Part shown: piece by piece, positions 44,966-54,109 of the stretch
How positions within the stretch are numbered: position 1 is the first letter of the stretch
How the letters are laid out: the number at the start of each line of letters is the position of its first letter
Origin: Bin80 sp964291275
GTDB taxonomy: Bacteria > Bacteroidota > Rhodothermia > Rhodothermales > Bin80
Length of the DNA: 64,000 bases
Direction of reading: 5' to 3'
Assembly: GCA_964291275.2 (NCBI GenBank)
Contig: OZ219799.1
Coordinates: 2,232,001 to 2,296,000, forward strand
The notes under the pieces: model-generated
Databases searched by the model: none
What the model was told of the DNA's origin: nothing
The model's input: the letters and a program-made list of their open reading frames with translations, nothing else
Made by a program: the position numbers and the translations under genes

Positions 44966-46327
44966 ATGTTTGAGAATCTCTCCCAACGGTTAGAAGGGGC
45001 TATTAAGGACCTTACCGGTCGAGGCCGTATTACCGAGGCCAACGTCGCAGAGTCGATGCGGGGCATACGCCGTGCTCTCCTGGAAGCGGACGTAAACTAC
45101 CAGGTTGCCCGTACCTTCGCCAACAGTGTTCAGGAGAAGGCGCTCGGCGAACGGGTTCTACGCTCTGTAGAACCGGGGCAGATGATCGTCAAGATTGTCT
45201 ACGACGAGCTTGTCCGGCTCTTGGGAGGAGACGCCGCCGTCATTAATCTGGGGAGTAGTCCTCCAGCAGTCATATTAATTGCTGGTCTCCAGGGATCAGG
45301 TAAGACGACGTTCAGTGCTAAACTCGCCCTGCATCTCAAGTCTAGAGGACGTGTTCCGATGCTGGCGGCAGCTGATGTATATAGGCCGGCAGCCGTAGAC
45401 CAACTGAGTCGACTTGGAGAGGAGGCGGATGTACCAGTGTACAGCATAACAGCGGATGATGGTACCGTGGTGCAGGATGCACCACGTGTAGCTCAGGAAG
45501 CTGTTACATATGCCAGAAAGCAGGCACGGGATACCGTGATCATTGATACGGCGGGCCGGATGCACGTAGATGAGCGCATGATGGTCGAGGTAGCCGAAAT
45601 CAAGCGCCTTGTCCAGCCAAGTGAGATTCTGTTTGTCGTGGACAGCATGACAGGGCAGGATGCCGTCAATACAGCGAAGGAGTTCAATAATCGCCTTAAT
45701 TTTGACGGTGTCGTTCTGACTAAGCTGGATGGCGATACGCGTGGGGGTGCGGCATTATCCGTGCGGTCAGTCGTTAATAAGCCCATAAAATTTGCTTCGA
45801 CCGGGGAAAAGCTTGATCAGTTACTCCCCTTTTTTCCGGACAGGATGGCACGACGCATCCTTGGGATGGGCGATGTGGTCACACTCGTTGAAAAAGCTCA
45901 GGAGCAATACGATGTGGCCCAGGCTGAGACTCTGCGTCGAAAAATCCGGAAAGCCACCTTCGATCTGGAAGACTACTATCAGCAGCTCCAGAAAGTCAGA
46001 TCCATGGGGTCACTGTCGGAGGTCGCCGGTATGATCCCCGGGCTGGGGAAGCAGTCAGTGGACATGCAAGCAGAGGAAAGGGAACTCGCGAAAATAGAGG
46101 TTGCGATTCTGAGTATGACGCCTTGGGAACGTAGGCATCCCGACTCGATAGACAGTAGCCGCAGGCGCCGTATTGCGCGTGGGAGTGGCTTGACGGTCAT
46201 GGAGATTAATCAACTCCTGCGCCAGTTCAGACAGATGCGAAAGCTCATGAAGCGCATGCAGAGAACGATGGGCAACAAAGGCAGAAAAGCAGACTTATCC
46301 GCGTTGCTGCAGGCCGCAGCGCGTTAA
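44966..46327 (+). CDS. ffh: Signal recognition particle protein Ffh
   Basis: 453 residues. N domain (MFENLSQRLEGAIKDLTGRGRITEANVAESMRGIRRALLEADV), GTPase G domain with P-loop GLQGSGKTTFSAKLA, DTAGRMHVD and TKLDGDTRGGAALSV, and the Met-rich M domain (MIPGLGK, RGSGLTVMEINQLLRQFRQMRKLMKRM). Ffh binds 4.5S RNA and delivers nascent membrane proteins to FtsY. It begins the conserved ffh-rpsP-rimM-trmD-rplS group. No SRP RNA gene was recognised in this window. Confidence 0.97.
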   Translation: MFENLSQRLEGAIKDLTGRGRITEANVAESMRGIRRALLEADVNYQVARTFANSVQEKALGERVLRSVEPGQMIVKIVYDELVRLLGGDAAVINLGSSPPAVILIAGLQGSGKTTFSAKLALHLKSRGRVPMLAAADVYRPAAVDQLSRLGEEADVPVYSITADDGTVVQDAPRVAQEAVTYARKQARDTVIIDTAGRMHVDERMMVEVAEIKRLVQPSEILFVVDSMTGQDAVNTAKEFNNRLNFDGVVLTKLDGDTRGGAALSVRSVVNKPIKFASTGEKLDQLLPFFPDRMARRILGMGDVVTLVEKAQEQYDVAQAETLRRKIRKATFDLEDYYQQLQKVRSMGSLSEVAGMIPGLGKQSVDMQAEERELAKIEVAILSMTPWERRHPDSIDSSRRRRIARGSGLTVMEINQLLRQFRQMRKLMKRMQRTMGNKGRKADLSALLQAAAR

Positions 46328-46352
46328 CAATCAATAAACCAGAACCGAGAGC

Positions 46353-46895
46353 GTGGCAGTAAAAATCAGATTGCGCCGCATGGGGCGCAAGAAAAAACCA
46401 ATTTGGGCCGTAGTGGCCGCCGACTCGCGCGCGCCGCGAGACGGCAAGTTCATAGAAGACCTGGGACGATACTATCCTCAGGAGGAGCCTTCACGCGTTG
46501 AACTTAGGGAGGATCGTATAAAATACTGGCTTAAGGTAGGTGCTCAACCGACCGATACCGTCCGTAGCCTGCTCAGTCGGCAGGGGGTGCTGCTGGGATT
46601 ACATCTGGAACGCAAGGGAGCTGAGTCGGAAGCGATCACCGAAGCCGTTGCTGCGCATCGGCAGCACCGGGAGGACAGGTTGGTCGCCACGGCGAAAATA
46701 ACTCCGGCCGACCGGCGTCATAAGGCACTTGCTGTTGAGACTGAGGCGGCGGCAAAGAAAGAGGCCGAATTGTTCGAAAAGCGGAAAAAAGCTGCAGCCG
46801 AGAAGGCGGCAGCGAAAGAAAAGGCTCGCCAGGAAGCTGAAGCTCGACAGGCTGCTCAAGAGGCCGAAAAAGTCGAAGAAACAGAAGAAACCTAG
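46353..46895 (+). CDS. rpsP: 30S ribosomal protein S16 with C-terminal extension
   Basis: 180 residues from GTG 46353. The first ~85 residues are S16: VKIRLRRMGRKKKPIWAVVAADSRAPRDGKFIEDLGRYYP and WLKVGAQPTDTVRSLLSRQGVL. The tail from about residue 90 is a Lys/Ala/Glu-rich helix (KKAAAEKAAAKEKARQEAEA) ending EKVEETEET, the kind of extension common in Bacteroidota-Rhodothermota S16. The protein is twice the length of the E. coli version. It lies 25 bp after ffh and 21 bp before rimM in a ribosomal operon. Confidence 0.96.
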   Translation: MAVKIRLRRMGRKKKPIWAVVAADSRAPRDGKFIEDLGRYYPQEEPSRVELREDRIKYWLKVGAQPTDTVRSLLSRQGVLLGLHLERKGAESEAITEAVAAHRQHREDRLVATAKITPADRRHKALAVETEAAAKKEAELFEKRKKAAAEKAAAKEKARQEAEARQAAQEAEKVEETEET

Positions 46896-46916
46896 TCAGT
46901 TAGTACTGACTGTTCG

Positions 46917-47456
46917 ATGGATTCGTCCTCGTGGGAAAACCTGCTTATGGTCGGACAAATCGTCCGGGCTCACGGGCTCAAAGGCGAGTGTAAGGTTGTA
47001 CCTGAATCCGATGATCCAAACCGGTTACTGAATCTTAAACGATTGTGGATCGGCATAACACCACAGACGGCACACCCGTACGAGGTAGAGAGCGCCCGGT
47101 TACAAACATCCAAGCGTGGCATAATAGCCCTGATGCGATTTTCAGGAATAAATACGGTGAACGATGTGCAGGCCCTCGGAAAGCTTCCGGTGTTCGCACA
47201 GCTGGAGGACTTGCCGCCGCTACAGCCGGGAGAGTTTTTTCTGCATGATCTTGTTGGTGCCGCAGTTGTCATGGATGATGGTGCACCAGTCGGGAAGCTA
47301 AAAGATATATTGGAGGTGCCAAACTACGACATATATGTAGTTGAGCGTTCCGGAAAAAAGGATGCTCTAATTCCGGCTGTGCCGGAGTTTGTAATGACGA
47401 CGGATGTGAACATTGGACGTATCGTTATTCGGCCGGTAGACGGTTTACTGGACTGA
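46917..47456 (+). CDS. rimM: 16S rRNA processing protein RimM
   Basis: 179 residues. RimM N-terminal domain LLMVGQIVRAHGLKGECKVVPESDDPNR and PRC-barrel C-terminal domain LQPGEFFLHDLVGAAVVMDDGAPVGKLKDI with DALIPAVPEFVMTTDV. RimM assists maturation of the 30S head together with S19. Translation could start at ATG 46917 or the Met ten codons on (LLMVGQ); the first is kept because it is close to the S16 stop. The next gene, trmD, starts 11 bp downstream. Confidence 0.95.
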   Translation: MDSSSWENLLMVGQIVRAHGLKGECKVVPESDDPNRLLNLKRLWIGITPQTAHPYEVESARLQTSKRGIIALMRFSGINTVNDVQALGKLPVFAQLEDLPPLQPGEFFLHDLVGAAVVMDDGAPVGKLKDILEVPNYDIYVVERSGKKDALIPAVPEFVMTTDVNIGRIVIRPVDGLLD

Positions 47457-47467
47457 GGTGAGTAGCT

Positions 47468-48154
47468 ATGCGCATTGATATCCTGACAGCATTGCCAGAC
47501 CACGTCAAAAGAGCAGTGGGGTTAACCGTCGTTCGTCGGGCGAAGGGTAAGGTTGAATTGCATGTGCATGACCTAGGGGCGTATGCTGAGGGGCATCACA
47601 AACAGATTGATGATTATCCCTTTGGAGGGGGAGCGGGTATGGTACTCAAACCGGAGCCCATCTTTACCTGCATTGAGGCACTCGATGATACACCTGACGA
47701 AATTGTCTATTTGAGCCCGGACGGTGAGCCCTTTACACAAGCGTTGGCAAATACTCTATCATTGAAGAAGCATATAGTGTTACTTGCCGGGCATTACAAG
47801 GGGGTAGATCATCGTGTACGTGAAGCGTTGGTGACACGGGAAGTGTCTGTCGGTGATTATGTACTTAGCGGCGGTGAATTGCCTGCACTCCTGGTGGCTG
47901 ATGCTGTGGTTCGGTTGATTCCAGGTGTACTTGGAGATACCCAGTCTGCACTGGAAGATTCATTTCAGGATGGATTGCTTGGTGCTCCGACTTATACACG
48001 TCCGGCGTCCTTTCGTGGACTCGAAGTTCCCGAGGTTCTTTGCAGCGGGAATCATAATAGCATTGCTGAGTGGCGTGAGGAGGTTCGACAACAGCGTACC
48101 CGGGAGCGGCGCCCGGATCTCTGGCAACAATACGTCGCACGAGTACAAACGTAA
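47468..48154 (+). CDS. trmD: tRNA (guanine-N1)-methyltransferase TrmD
   Basis: 228 residues. SPOUT-fold trefoil-knot motifs: DDYPFGGGAGMVLKPEPIF, IVYLSPDGEPFTQALA, LLAGHYKGVDHRVRE and SVGDYVLSGGELPALLVADAVVRLIPGVLG, ending PTYTRPASFRGLEVPEVL. It methylates G37 of tRNAs with CCN, CUN and CGG anticodons, preventing frameshifts. It sits in its normal position between rimM and rplS. The start codon ATG is preceded by GAGGTGAG. No anomaly seen. Confidence 0.96.
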   Translation: MRIDILTALPDHVKRAVGLTVVRRAKGKVELHVHDLGAYAEGHHKQIDDYPFGGGAGMVLKPEPIFTCIEALDDTPDEIVYLSPDGEPFTQALANTLSLKKHIVLLAGHYKGVDHRVREALVTREVSVGDYVLSGGELPALLVADAVVRLIPGVLGDTQSALEDSFQDGLLGAPTYTRPASFRGLEVPEVLCSGNHNSIAEWREEVRQQRTRERRPDLWQQYVARVQT

Positions 48155-48172
48155 GGTTATATCCCTAGAACA

Positions 48173-48532
48173 ATGGCCAAAAATTTGCTGAAAATTGTGG
48201 AAGCCACCCAGCTACGCGAAAACCCACTACCGAACTTTGAACCCGGGGATACGATAGCTGTGCACCTACGTGTGATTGAAGGTGAGAAAGAGCGCATACA
48301 GATTTTTCAGGGTGCGGTGATTTCTATTCGTGGGGGGGGTGCCAGCAGAACGTTTACTGTCAGGAAAATTTCCGGTGGTATAGGTGTCGAGCGCATATTT
48401 CCGTTTCATTCTCCGAGAATCGCACGCATAGAAGTCAAGCGCCGTGGAAAAGTGCGCCGTGCGAAGCTGTACTATCTGCGCGCTTTGCGTGGTAAGGCTG
48501 CTCGTATTAAGGAGCGCGTGCGTGACTCCTAA
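48173..48532 (+). CDS. rplS: 50S ribosomal protein L19
   Basis: 119 residues with the standard L19 sequence: FEPGDTIAVHLRVIEGEKERIQIFQGAVISIRGGG, SRTFTVRKISGGIGVERIFPFHSPRI and RRGKVRRAKLYYLRALRGKAARIKER. L19 lies at the 30S-50S interface. It follows trmD after 18 bp and precedes the MqnA-like gene by 9 bp, an unusual downstream partner. Assignment is certain in family terms. Confidence 0.97.
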   Translation: MAKNLLKIVEATQLRENPLPNFEPGDTIAVHLRVIEGEKERIQIFQGAVISIRGGGASRTFTVRKISGGIGVERIFPFHSPRIARIEVKRRGKVRRAKLYYLRALRGKAARIKERVRDS

Positions 48533-48541
48533 GTACTGCCG

Positions 48542-49333
48542 ATGCACTTGGCGTTTTGGGATTTTCCACCGACCGAATGTCTTGAGCTCGCAGCCAGGAC
48601 ACTCTCCATTGAGGCTGAACGACAGCCCGGTCCGGTCTGTGCGGAGTTGTTGCATCAGCGGCAGGTTGATGTTGCTCTATTGCCTGTGACGATAGCACTG
48701 GCCGCAGCCGATGAGTTAGATATAGTGCCAGGAGGTGCGGTATCTTCATGGGGGTATCCATTTGCACGGATGCGGATACGTCGGGATCTGCAGCAGGCTG
48801 GAACACTCGAATGTACTTCTGAGCAGCCCTTAGAGGCTTTCATGTCGCGCGTGATACTTAAAGAGCATTACGGACGAGAAGTCGCGCTAACACCAAACAG
48901 CACAGCAGATATCGAGTTATTAACCGGAGCGGCTTCGCTGAATCAGGCAGATGATCCAACTACGCTGGATTTGGGGCAGGAGTGGTACGAACTTTCTCAA
49001 TATCCAATGATTTGGGGATTGTACGCCTGCCTGAAAGGAACCGCAACTGACGCAATGGTTGAGATGCTGACCACACTTACCAAGGAAGCCGAAACTATTG
49101 CGCAGGAATGGGGAGCTCGCTCATCGTCACACGCAGATCAATTCTTTGGTGGAAGTCTTCGGTTACGCCTGGATGATGTAACAGTAGCTGGATTAACTGC
49201 AATCCGAGAGTACATGTATTATTACGGCATCACTGAGGATCTCGTACCACTGACAATGTTCGAGCCGAATGATGTCTCCGGATATCAGGAGATACCATCT
49301 TGGGGGCAGGACACGAGGCAGCTCGGCCTATAA
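48542..49333 (+). CDS. MqnA-family protein (probable chorismate dehydratase of futalosine menaquinone pathway)
   Basis: 263 residues resembling the periplasmic-binding-protein-like MqnA/MqnD fold: VCAELLHQRQVDVALLPVTIALAAADELDIVPGGAVSSWG near the N-terminus, then DIELLTGAASL and LDLGQEWYELSQYPMIWGLYA, the last matching the MqnA phrase DLGEEW...F.W. Chorismate dehydratase makes the first compound of the futalosine route to menaquinone. The sequence is divergent in the N-terminal strand, so a related role is possible. It is attached to the ribosomal block (9 bp after rplS, 11 bp before smpB), so co-transcription is likely. No other mqn gene is in view. Confidence 0.62.
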   Translation: MHLAFWDFPPTECLELAARTLSIEAERQPGPVCAELLHQRQVDVALLPVTIALAAADELDIVPGGAVSSWGYPFARMRIRRDLQQAGTLECTSEQPLEAFMSRVILKEHYGREVALTPNSTADIELLTGAASLNQADDPTTLDLGQEWYELSQYPMIWGLYACLKGTATDAMVEMLTTLTKEAETIAQEWGARSSSHADQFFGGSLRLRLDDVTVAGLTAIREYMYYYGITEDLVPLTMFEPNDVSGYQEIPSWGQDTRQLGL

Positions 49334-49344
49334 GGGAAAGTGCG

Positions 49345-49800
49345 ATGGGAAAATCAAACTCGACTCTGGCAAGCAATCGTCGGGCCCGGCGATCGTATCA
49401 TATCCTGGATACCATTGAAGCTGGACTGGTGTTGGTCGGTACTGAGGTTAAATCTATTCGGGCTGGACGTGTGAGTTTAGCTGAAGCATGGTGCAGGATT
49501 GACAATGGAGAGGCGTTCCTGGTCGATGCGCATATTTCTCATTACAGCCATGGAAACCTGAACAATCATGATCCGGTTCGTCCCCGCAAACTTCTCCTGC
49601 ACCGTAGAGAAATTGCCCGATTGCAAAAGGCAGTTGAGCAAAAAGGAAATACACTTATTCCTCTCAGGCTCTATCTAAGAAACGGCAGGATTAAGGCCGA
49701 GATAGGTATAGCACGAGGTAAGCAGCTCTTTGATAAGCGGGCTGATATGGCCGAGCGGGACACAAAACGTCAATTAGAGCGCAGGTTAAAGCAATATTAG
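49345..49800 (+). CDS. smpB: SsrA-binding protein SmpB
   Basis: 151 residues from ATG 49345; the ATG at 49300 lies in the MqnA-like gene. Family phrases: ASNRRARRSYHILDTIEAGLVLVGTEVKSIRAGRVSLAEAWCRI, DAHISHYSHGNLNNHDPVRPRKLLLHRREI, LIPLRLYLRNGRIKAEIGIARGKQLFDKR and a basic C-terminal tail RDTKRQLERRLKQY. SmpB partners tmRNA in rescue of stalled ribosomes. No tmRNA gene is seen here. It ends 63 bp before a decayed TnpB fragment. Confidence 0.96.
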   Translation: MGKSNSTLASNRRARRSYHILDTIEAGLVLVGTEVKSIRAGRVSLAEAWCRIDNGEAFLVDAHISHYSHGNLNNHDPVRPRKLLLHRREIARLQKAVEQKGNTLIPLRLYLRNGRIKAEIGIARGKQLFDKRADMAERDTKRQLERRLKQY

Positions 49801-49863
49801 GGGCTTACATACATTGGCAACCAAGCAGCATAGAACAAATCTTGCCACAAAGGGGATCTCTTT

Positions 49864-50346
49864 GTGAAGAGATCAACGAAGAACAGTATGTCTGATTCTG
49901 CCACTACATATTGCCATATCACGAACAGGTTGTTACCTGGCAGTCAGGGAAAAGCGAAAAAACTGACTGGATTAGCGGGTGCATGCAGGTTTGTATGGAA
50001 CGGCATGCTCGCACAGCAAAATGAAGCATGTGAGAAAGCGAAAGCGGCAGGAGACAATCCATTTATTGTAAGGTTTTTTTCACAGTGTAAGCGGCTCGCG
50101 GCGCTGCGACGCAAGATTAAATGGTTGCCTGAACATTTATTCCGTGCAACTCGATACACGCTGAGGTACCAGACAGTGTTATTAAAGGATGGCAAAGGCA
50201 GGCCGAAGCTCCATTCACAGCATGGCAGAAACCTCTCTTCACAATCCCGGATGCTGTCACGGCGAGGGGCGTTCGGGTTCTTGATCCCTGTGCTCCGTGA
50301 AAGGATATGTGAAGTGCGGCCTGATGTTGTTATTCAAGCTATTTAA
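49864..50346 (+). pseudogene. Decayed IS200/IS605-type TnpB (OrfB) fragment, frameshifted
   Basis: The open frame begins like the TnpB N-terminal HTH domain: LTGLAGACRFVWNGMLAQQNEACEKAKA, then CKRLAALRRKIKWLPEHLFRATRYTLRYQ. After GRPKLHSQHGR the frame slips; another frame continues with KPLFTIPDAVTARGVRVLDP, which is the next part of TnpB, then stops. The catalytic RuvC and zinc-finger parts are missing. No partner TnpA or hairpin ends were recognised. It is a relic lodged between smpB and tyrS. Confidence 0.72.
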
Positions 50347-50361
50347 CTCCCCAATATTAAC

Positions 50362-51573
50362 ATGCACTTTTTGCCAGTAGAAGACCAACTTCTGCATCTG
50401 AAGCGTGGCGTGGAGGAAATTATTCCGGAAGAAGAGTTGCGCACAAAACTGTTACGTGTAGCGAGTACGGGCAAACCGCTTGTTGTTAAGCTTGGCTGTG
50501 ACCCCAGCCGCCCGGACCTGCATCTGGGACATTCTGTAGTGCTGCGTAAGCTGCGACAGTTCCAGAACCTAGGACACGAGGTGGTTCTTATTGTTGGCGA
50601 TTTTACCGGAATGATTGGTGATGCGAGCGGTCGCTCGAAAATGCGACCAGCACTCTCACTCGAAGAGACCCGCCGTAATGGTCAAACCTACTTTGAGCAG
50701 GCCTCACGTATACTGGATTCCGAGCGCATTCGCATTGTATACAATTCTGAATGGTTAGGCAAGCTTTCTTTTGAGGATGTTGTTCGACTGGCAGGTAAAT
50801 CGACCGTAGCCCGGATGTTGGAGCGGGATGATTTTGCTGGACGTTATGCTAAGGGGGATCCTATTGGACTACATGAATTTTTATATCCATTGGCCCAAGC
50901 TCAGGATTCCGTCGAAATAAAGGCAGACGTAGAGCTGGGAGGCACGGACCAGAAGTTCAATTTACTGATGGGACGTACTGTGCAAAAAAGCGTCGGCCAG
51001 GAACCCCAGGTTTGTATCACACTCCCAATCTTGGAAGGGTTGGATGGTGTTGAGAAAATGTCCAAGTCATTGGACAACTATGTAGGGCTTGCAGAGCCGG
51101 CCGAATCCATGTACGGTAAAATTCTCTCAATTCCGGATACATTGACCTATCGTTATTTTGAGCTTGCGAGTGACGAAGAAACGCGTGCATTGCCGGAGTT
51201 GCGCAAACTATGTGTTGAGAATCCTCGGGATGCGAAGCATCGGTTAGCATTGTCGATCACACGCTTTTATCACGGGACTGAGGCAGCAGGAAAGGCGCGT
51301 GAGCACTTTGAGCGCACGGTTATCCAGAAGGAAGTACCGGAAGATGTGCCTTCATTCAGGCCAGGGGGAGACGGCCAGATTGGGCTTCTAAACCTTTTAA
51401 CTTCATCTGGTTTAACCCCATCCAATAGTGCGGCCCGCAGGCTGGTACAGCAGGGAGCCGTGAGTATAGACGGACAAAGGGTTACTGACAGTCGACTTGT
51501 TCTGGATGTGACAGCGCGTGCGCCTTTTCTGATCAAGGTTGGTAAGCGTGGGTTTGTCAGAATTGTCTGGTAA
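50362..51573 (+). CDS. tyrS: Tyrosyl-tRNA synthetase
   Basis: 403 residues. Class I signatures: the HIGH-like PDLHLGHSVVLRKLRQFQ near residue 50 and KMSKSLDNYVGL near residue 233, with IVGDFTGMIGDASGRS and GTDQKFNLLMGR for tyrosine and ATP sites. The C-terminal ~60 residues form an S4 RNA-binding domain (NSAARRLVQQGAVSIDGQRV). It charges tRNA-Tyr. Translation starts 16 bp after the TnpB relic. No T-box leader is evident. The form without a KMSKS anomaly and with S4 is the bacterial TyrZ/TyrS type. Confidence 0.95.
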   Translation: MHFLPVEDQLLHLKRGVEEIIPEEELRTKLLRVASTGKPLVVKLGCDPSRPDLHLGHSVVLRKLRQFQNLGHEVVLIVGDFTGMIGDASGRSKMRPALSLEETRRNGQTYFEQASRILDSERIRIVYNSEWLGKLSFEDVVRLAGKSTVARMLERDDFAGRYAKGDPIGLHEFLYPLAQAQDSVEIKADVELGGTDQKFNLLMGRTVQKSVGQEPQVCITLPILEGLDGVEKMSKSLDNYVGLAEPAESMYGKILSIPDTLTYRYFELASDEETRALPELRKLCVENPRDAKHRLALSITRFYHGTEAAGKAREHFERTVIQKEVPEDVPSFRPGGDGQIGLLNLLTSSGLTPSNSAARRLVQQGAVSIDGQRVTDSRLVLDVTARAPFLIKVGKRGFVRIVW

Positions 51574-51662
51574 ATACATCGGCATAATCCTTGCAGGGGA
51601 TATATTTTGGATCCTAAGGATCATCTATTCGTACTGAACTTCACTGTCTAAGATTGCTTTCC

Positions 51663-54104
51663 ATGACCATGAAACGGTTGACACTGCTTATCGCAATTTG
51701 CCTGTTGGGTTTGGAAGCACAGCAGGTGTTTGCACAACCTGATCCGCTTGAGCCGGGTCGACAGGCGTTTAGGGAAGGACGATATGAGGACGCTGCAGAG
51801 GTATTTGGGCAGGTTGCTCAGGAGTATCCGCAGTTGGCCGAAGCGCATTTTCTGCTTTCCCGCGTATATTTTGAAACCTCATTGTACGACGAAGGTCGTG
51901 CAAGGCGTACGCTGGAGAAGGCGCTTGAGCTCGAACCGGAAAATCTTGAGTATCTGGTCGCGCGTCTGGAACAATATAGGGTGAAGTCCTGGGGACTCCT
52001 TGGGGACCGCTTACGGGAGTCCCGTCGGTTGGAAACGGCCCGCAAGATACTCAAGGTGGATCCATCCAATGCACACGCACACGAGGAGTTGGGAAGAGTG
52101 TACATTCGGGATTTTTGGCGGTATCGTAATGCTATTATGATGCCCTCTCTGAGTTACGGCTATGCAGGCAGCGGGCGGGAGTCAGACGCGCCAGACTACG
52201 AGGATCAGGGGGCAGCGTCCTTCGATGAGTACCTCGATGGCACGGTTGCTAGCGATCTGAACAATTACCCGGTCGTCAATCCGAATGAAGTTTTCCTGGG
52301 TGATCAGTTCAATATAGACGCTTTAAGATCCCAAGGGGTAAATGTATTGGATCTTAGCAGGCGGGCCGAAAGGGCATACCAGCGTGCAATAGCGCACTTG
52401 GAAAAAGCCCTTGAAGTCGATCCCCGGAGGCGCAGCGTGTACGACGAAATGATGCAGATATATGTACTCAAAGGAGAGTACGAGGATGCCATGACCACGC
52501 TAGACCTGATGTACAGGTTCTACCCGGAAGACCCTGATCTTTGGCGTTACCTGGGAGTAGCGAACTATCATATGGGAAATATGGACGCCGCGAATCGCTC
52601 GTTTGAGACTGCCTTTGGGTTTATGGATAGGGATGAAAGGCGTGCATACGAGGATTTGGGGCTATTCCTGACGCGGGATGAAAAAAAGCTGGAAGCAGTT
52701 GATTCGGTGGCTTACCGGGCACGGTATTGGGCGAGTCAGGATCCAAGATTCCTGACCTCCTACAACGAACGTAAACTAGAACATTATTTTCGTTTGACTT
52801 ATGCAGATTTGCTTTATAGCTCCAAGGGTCTTGGTCTGCGTGGTTGGGAAACAGAGCGCGGCCAGATTCTGATCCGGTACGGTCCGCCAATCTCGGATAT
52901 TGTTCTGCACCCTCAGGAAGACGGCGTCTTTTCGGCACGTCAGGCGGTTGTTGGGGCCATGATCAACTCTGTGACCTCAGCTACCGATGATACAACCGGC
53001 ATAACCCCGATCACAGTAGATGGATCCCAATCATTCGGCAATATTTACTCAACAGCCCGCCAGGCATTCGAAGAAATGAATTCCTATAACATCTGGGAAT
53101 ATGGGGATTTCCGTTTTGTATTTGAAGATCCGTTTCGTAATGGTGAGTACCGTATGTACTCACCGTCGGCTGAGGATATGGCGACGCGTGTAAACAGTTT
53201 TGAGAACGACTACATTAACAAGACAAAAGAACTCATTCGCAAAACTCCTCAGAAGTACGAGTATGAGGCCCCAGGTCGCCAGATCGAGTTGCCATTTTTA
53301 GTTAGTTCATTCAAGGGAGATGGACAGCAAACAGAGCTGTTTGTCAATTATGGTATTCCGCTGGAATCTACCTATGATCGCTCGGCCGATATGATAGAGG
53401 TAAATGCGAGGGCGGGGACATTTCTCATAAATGATCGGAGAGAGGTTCTTGTTGAGCGTACCCGAAATATTTATGGTTTACCTACCAATCAGGTGATGTC
53501 GTTTACGGAGCAGCATCTATGGATTGATACGCAGCAGATGCGAGTGCCGCCAGGTGCACATGAACTCTCGGTCGAATTTGAGACCGCCAGCGGGCAGACT
53601 GTGGCTGTTCAGCGCCGGGAGATTACAGTGCCGAATTATGATCAGACCGGCGTCATATTGAGCGATATTATGCTTGCTTATTCGGTCGAACAGACGGAAA
53701 ATGGCGCCCCTCTAAGCGCCGCCGAAATCGTTCGCAGAGATCTTTCTATCCTGCCTGCGCCATGGAGTGTGTATTCGACTGAATGGCCGATCTATCTGTA
53801 CTTCGAGATCTACGGGTTAGCCCTGAATGCTCAGGGAAGCACGGACTATGATATAGAAATCACATTGGAACCTAAGAACACTGATCGTGGGATCCGGCGT
53901 ATAGTAGGGGGTATCTTTGGGCGGAATAAGGAGGGTGTATCAGTAAGCTACAAGGGGAGTGGTTCACGGTCGGAAGAATCTCTATACCAGATACTGGATG
54001 CCAGTGACCAGGAAACAGGACTATATACGCTAACCCTGGTTGTTCTGGATAATGAGACAGGTGAAGAGTCCGAACGGACACAGGACCTGTTTCTGGAGGA
54101 GTAG
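51663..54104 (+). CDS. GWxTD-domain protein with TPR repeats
   Basis: 813 residues from ATG 51663 (MTMKRLTLLIAICLLGLEAQQVFAQ), a signal peptide; TTG 51654 is a less likely start. Residues ~35-330 are TPR units (AFREGRYEDAAEVFGQVAQEYPQLAEAHFLLSRVY; LEKALELEPENLEYL; IAHLEKALEVDPRRRSVYDEM). At about residue 400 the GWxTD motif appears as LRGWETERGQILIRYGPPISD. The rest is beta-rich. GWxTD proteins are found mainly in FCB and acidobacterial groups with no known role. It ends 5 bp before the convergent E1 gene. Confidence 0.85.
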   Translation: MTMKRLTLLIAICLLGLEAQQVFAQPDPLEPGRQAFREGRYEDAAEVFGQVAQEYPQLAEAHFLLSRVYFETSLYDEGRARRTLEKALELEPENLEYLVARLEQYRVKSWGLLGDRLRESRRLETARKILKVDPSNAHAHEELGRVYIRDFWRYRNAIMMPSLSYGYAGSGRESDAPDYEDQGAASFDEYLDGTVASDLNNYPVVNPNEVFLGDQFNIDALRSQGVNVLDLSRRAERAYQRAIAHLEKALEVDPRRRSVYDEMMQIYVLKGEYEDAMTTLDLMYRFYPEDPDLWRYLGVANYHMGNMDAANRSFETAFGFMDRDERRAYEDLGLFLTRDEKKLEAVDSVAYRARYWASQDPRFLTSYNERKLEHYFRLTYADLLYSSKGLGLRGWETERGQILIRYGPPISDIVLHPQEDGVFSARQAVVGAMINSVTSATDDTTGITPITVDGSQSFGNIYSTARQAFEEMNSYNIWEYGDFRFVFEDPFRNGEYRMYSPSAEDMATRVNSFENDYINKTKELIRKTPQKYEYEAPGRQIELPFLVSSFKGDGQQTELFVNYGIPLESTYDRSADMIEVNARAGTFLINDRREVLVERTRNIYGLPTNQVMSFTEQHLWIDTQQMRVPPGAHELSVEFETASGQTVAVQRREITVPNYDQTGVILSDIMLAYSVEQTENGAPLSAAEIVRRDLSILPAPWSVYSTEWPIYLYFEIYGLALNAQGSTDYDIEITLEPKNTDRGIRRIVGGIFGRNKEGVSVSYKGSGSRSEESLYQILDASDQETGLYTLTLVVLDNETGEESERTQDLFLEE

Positions 54105-54109
54105 GGGGC

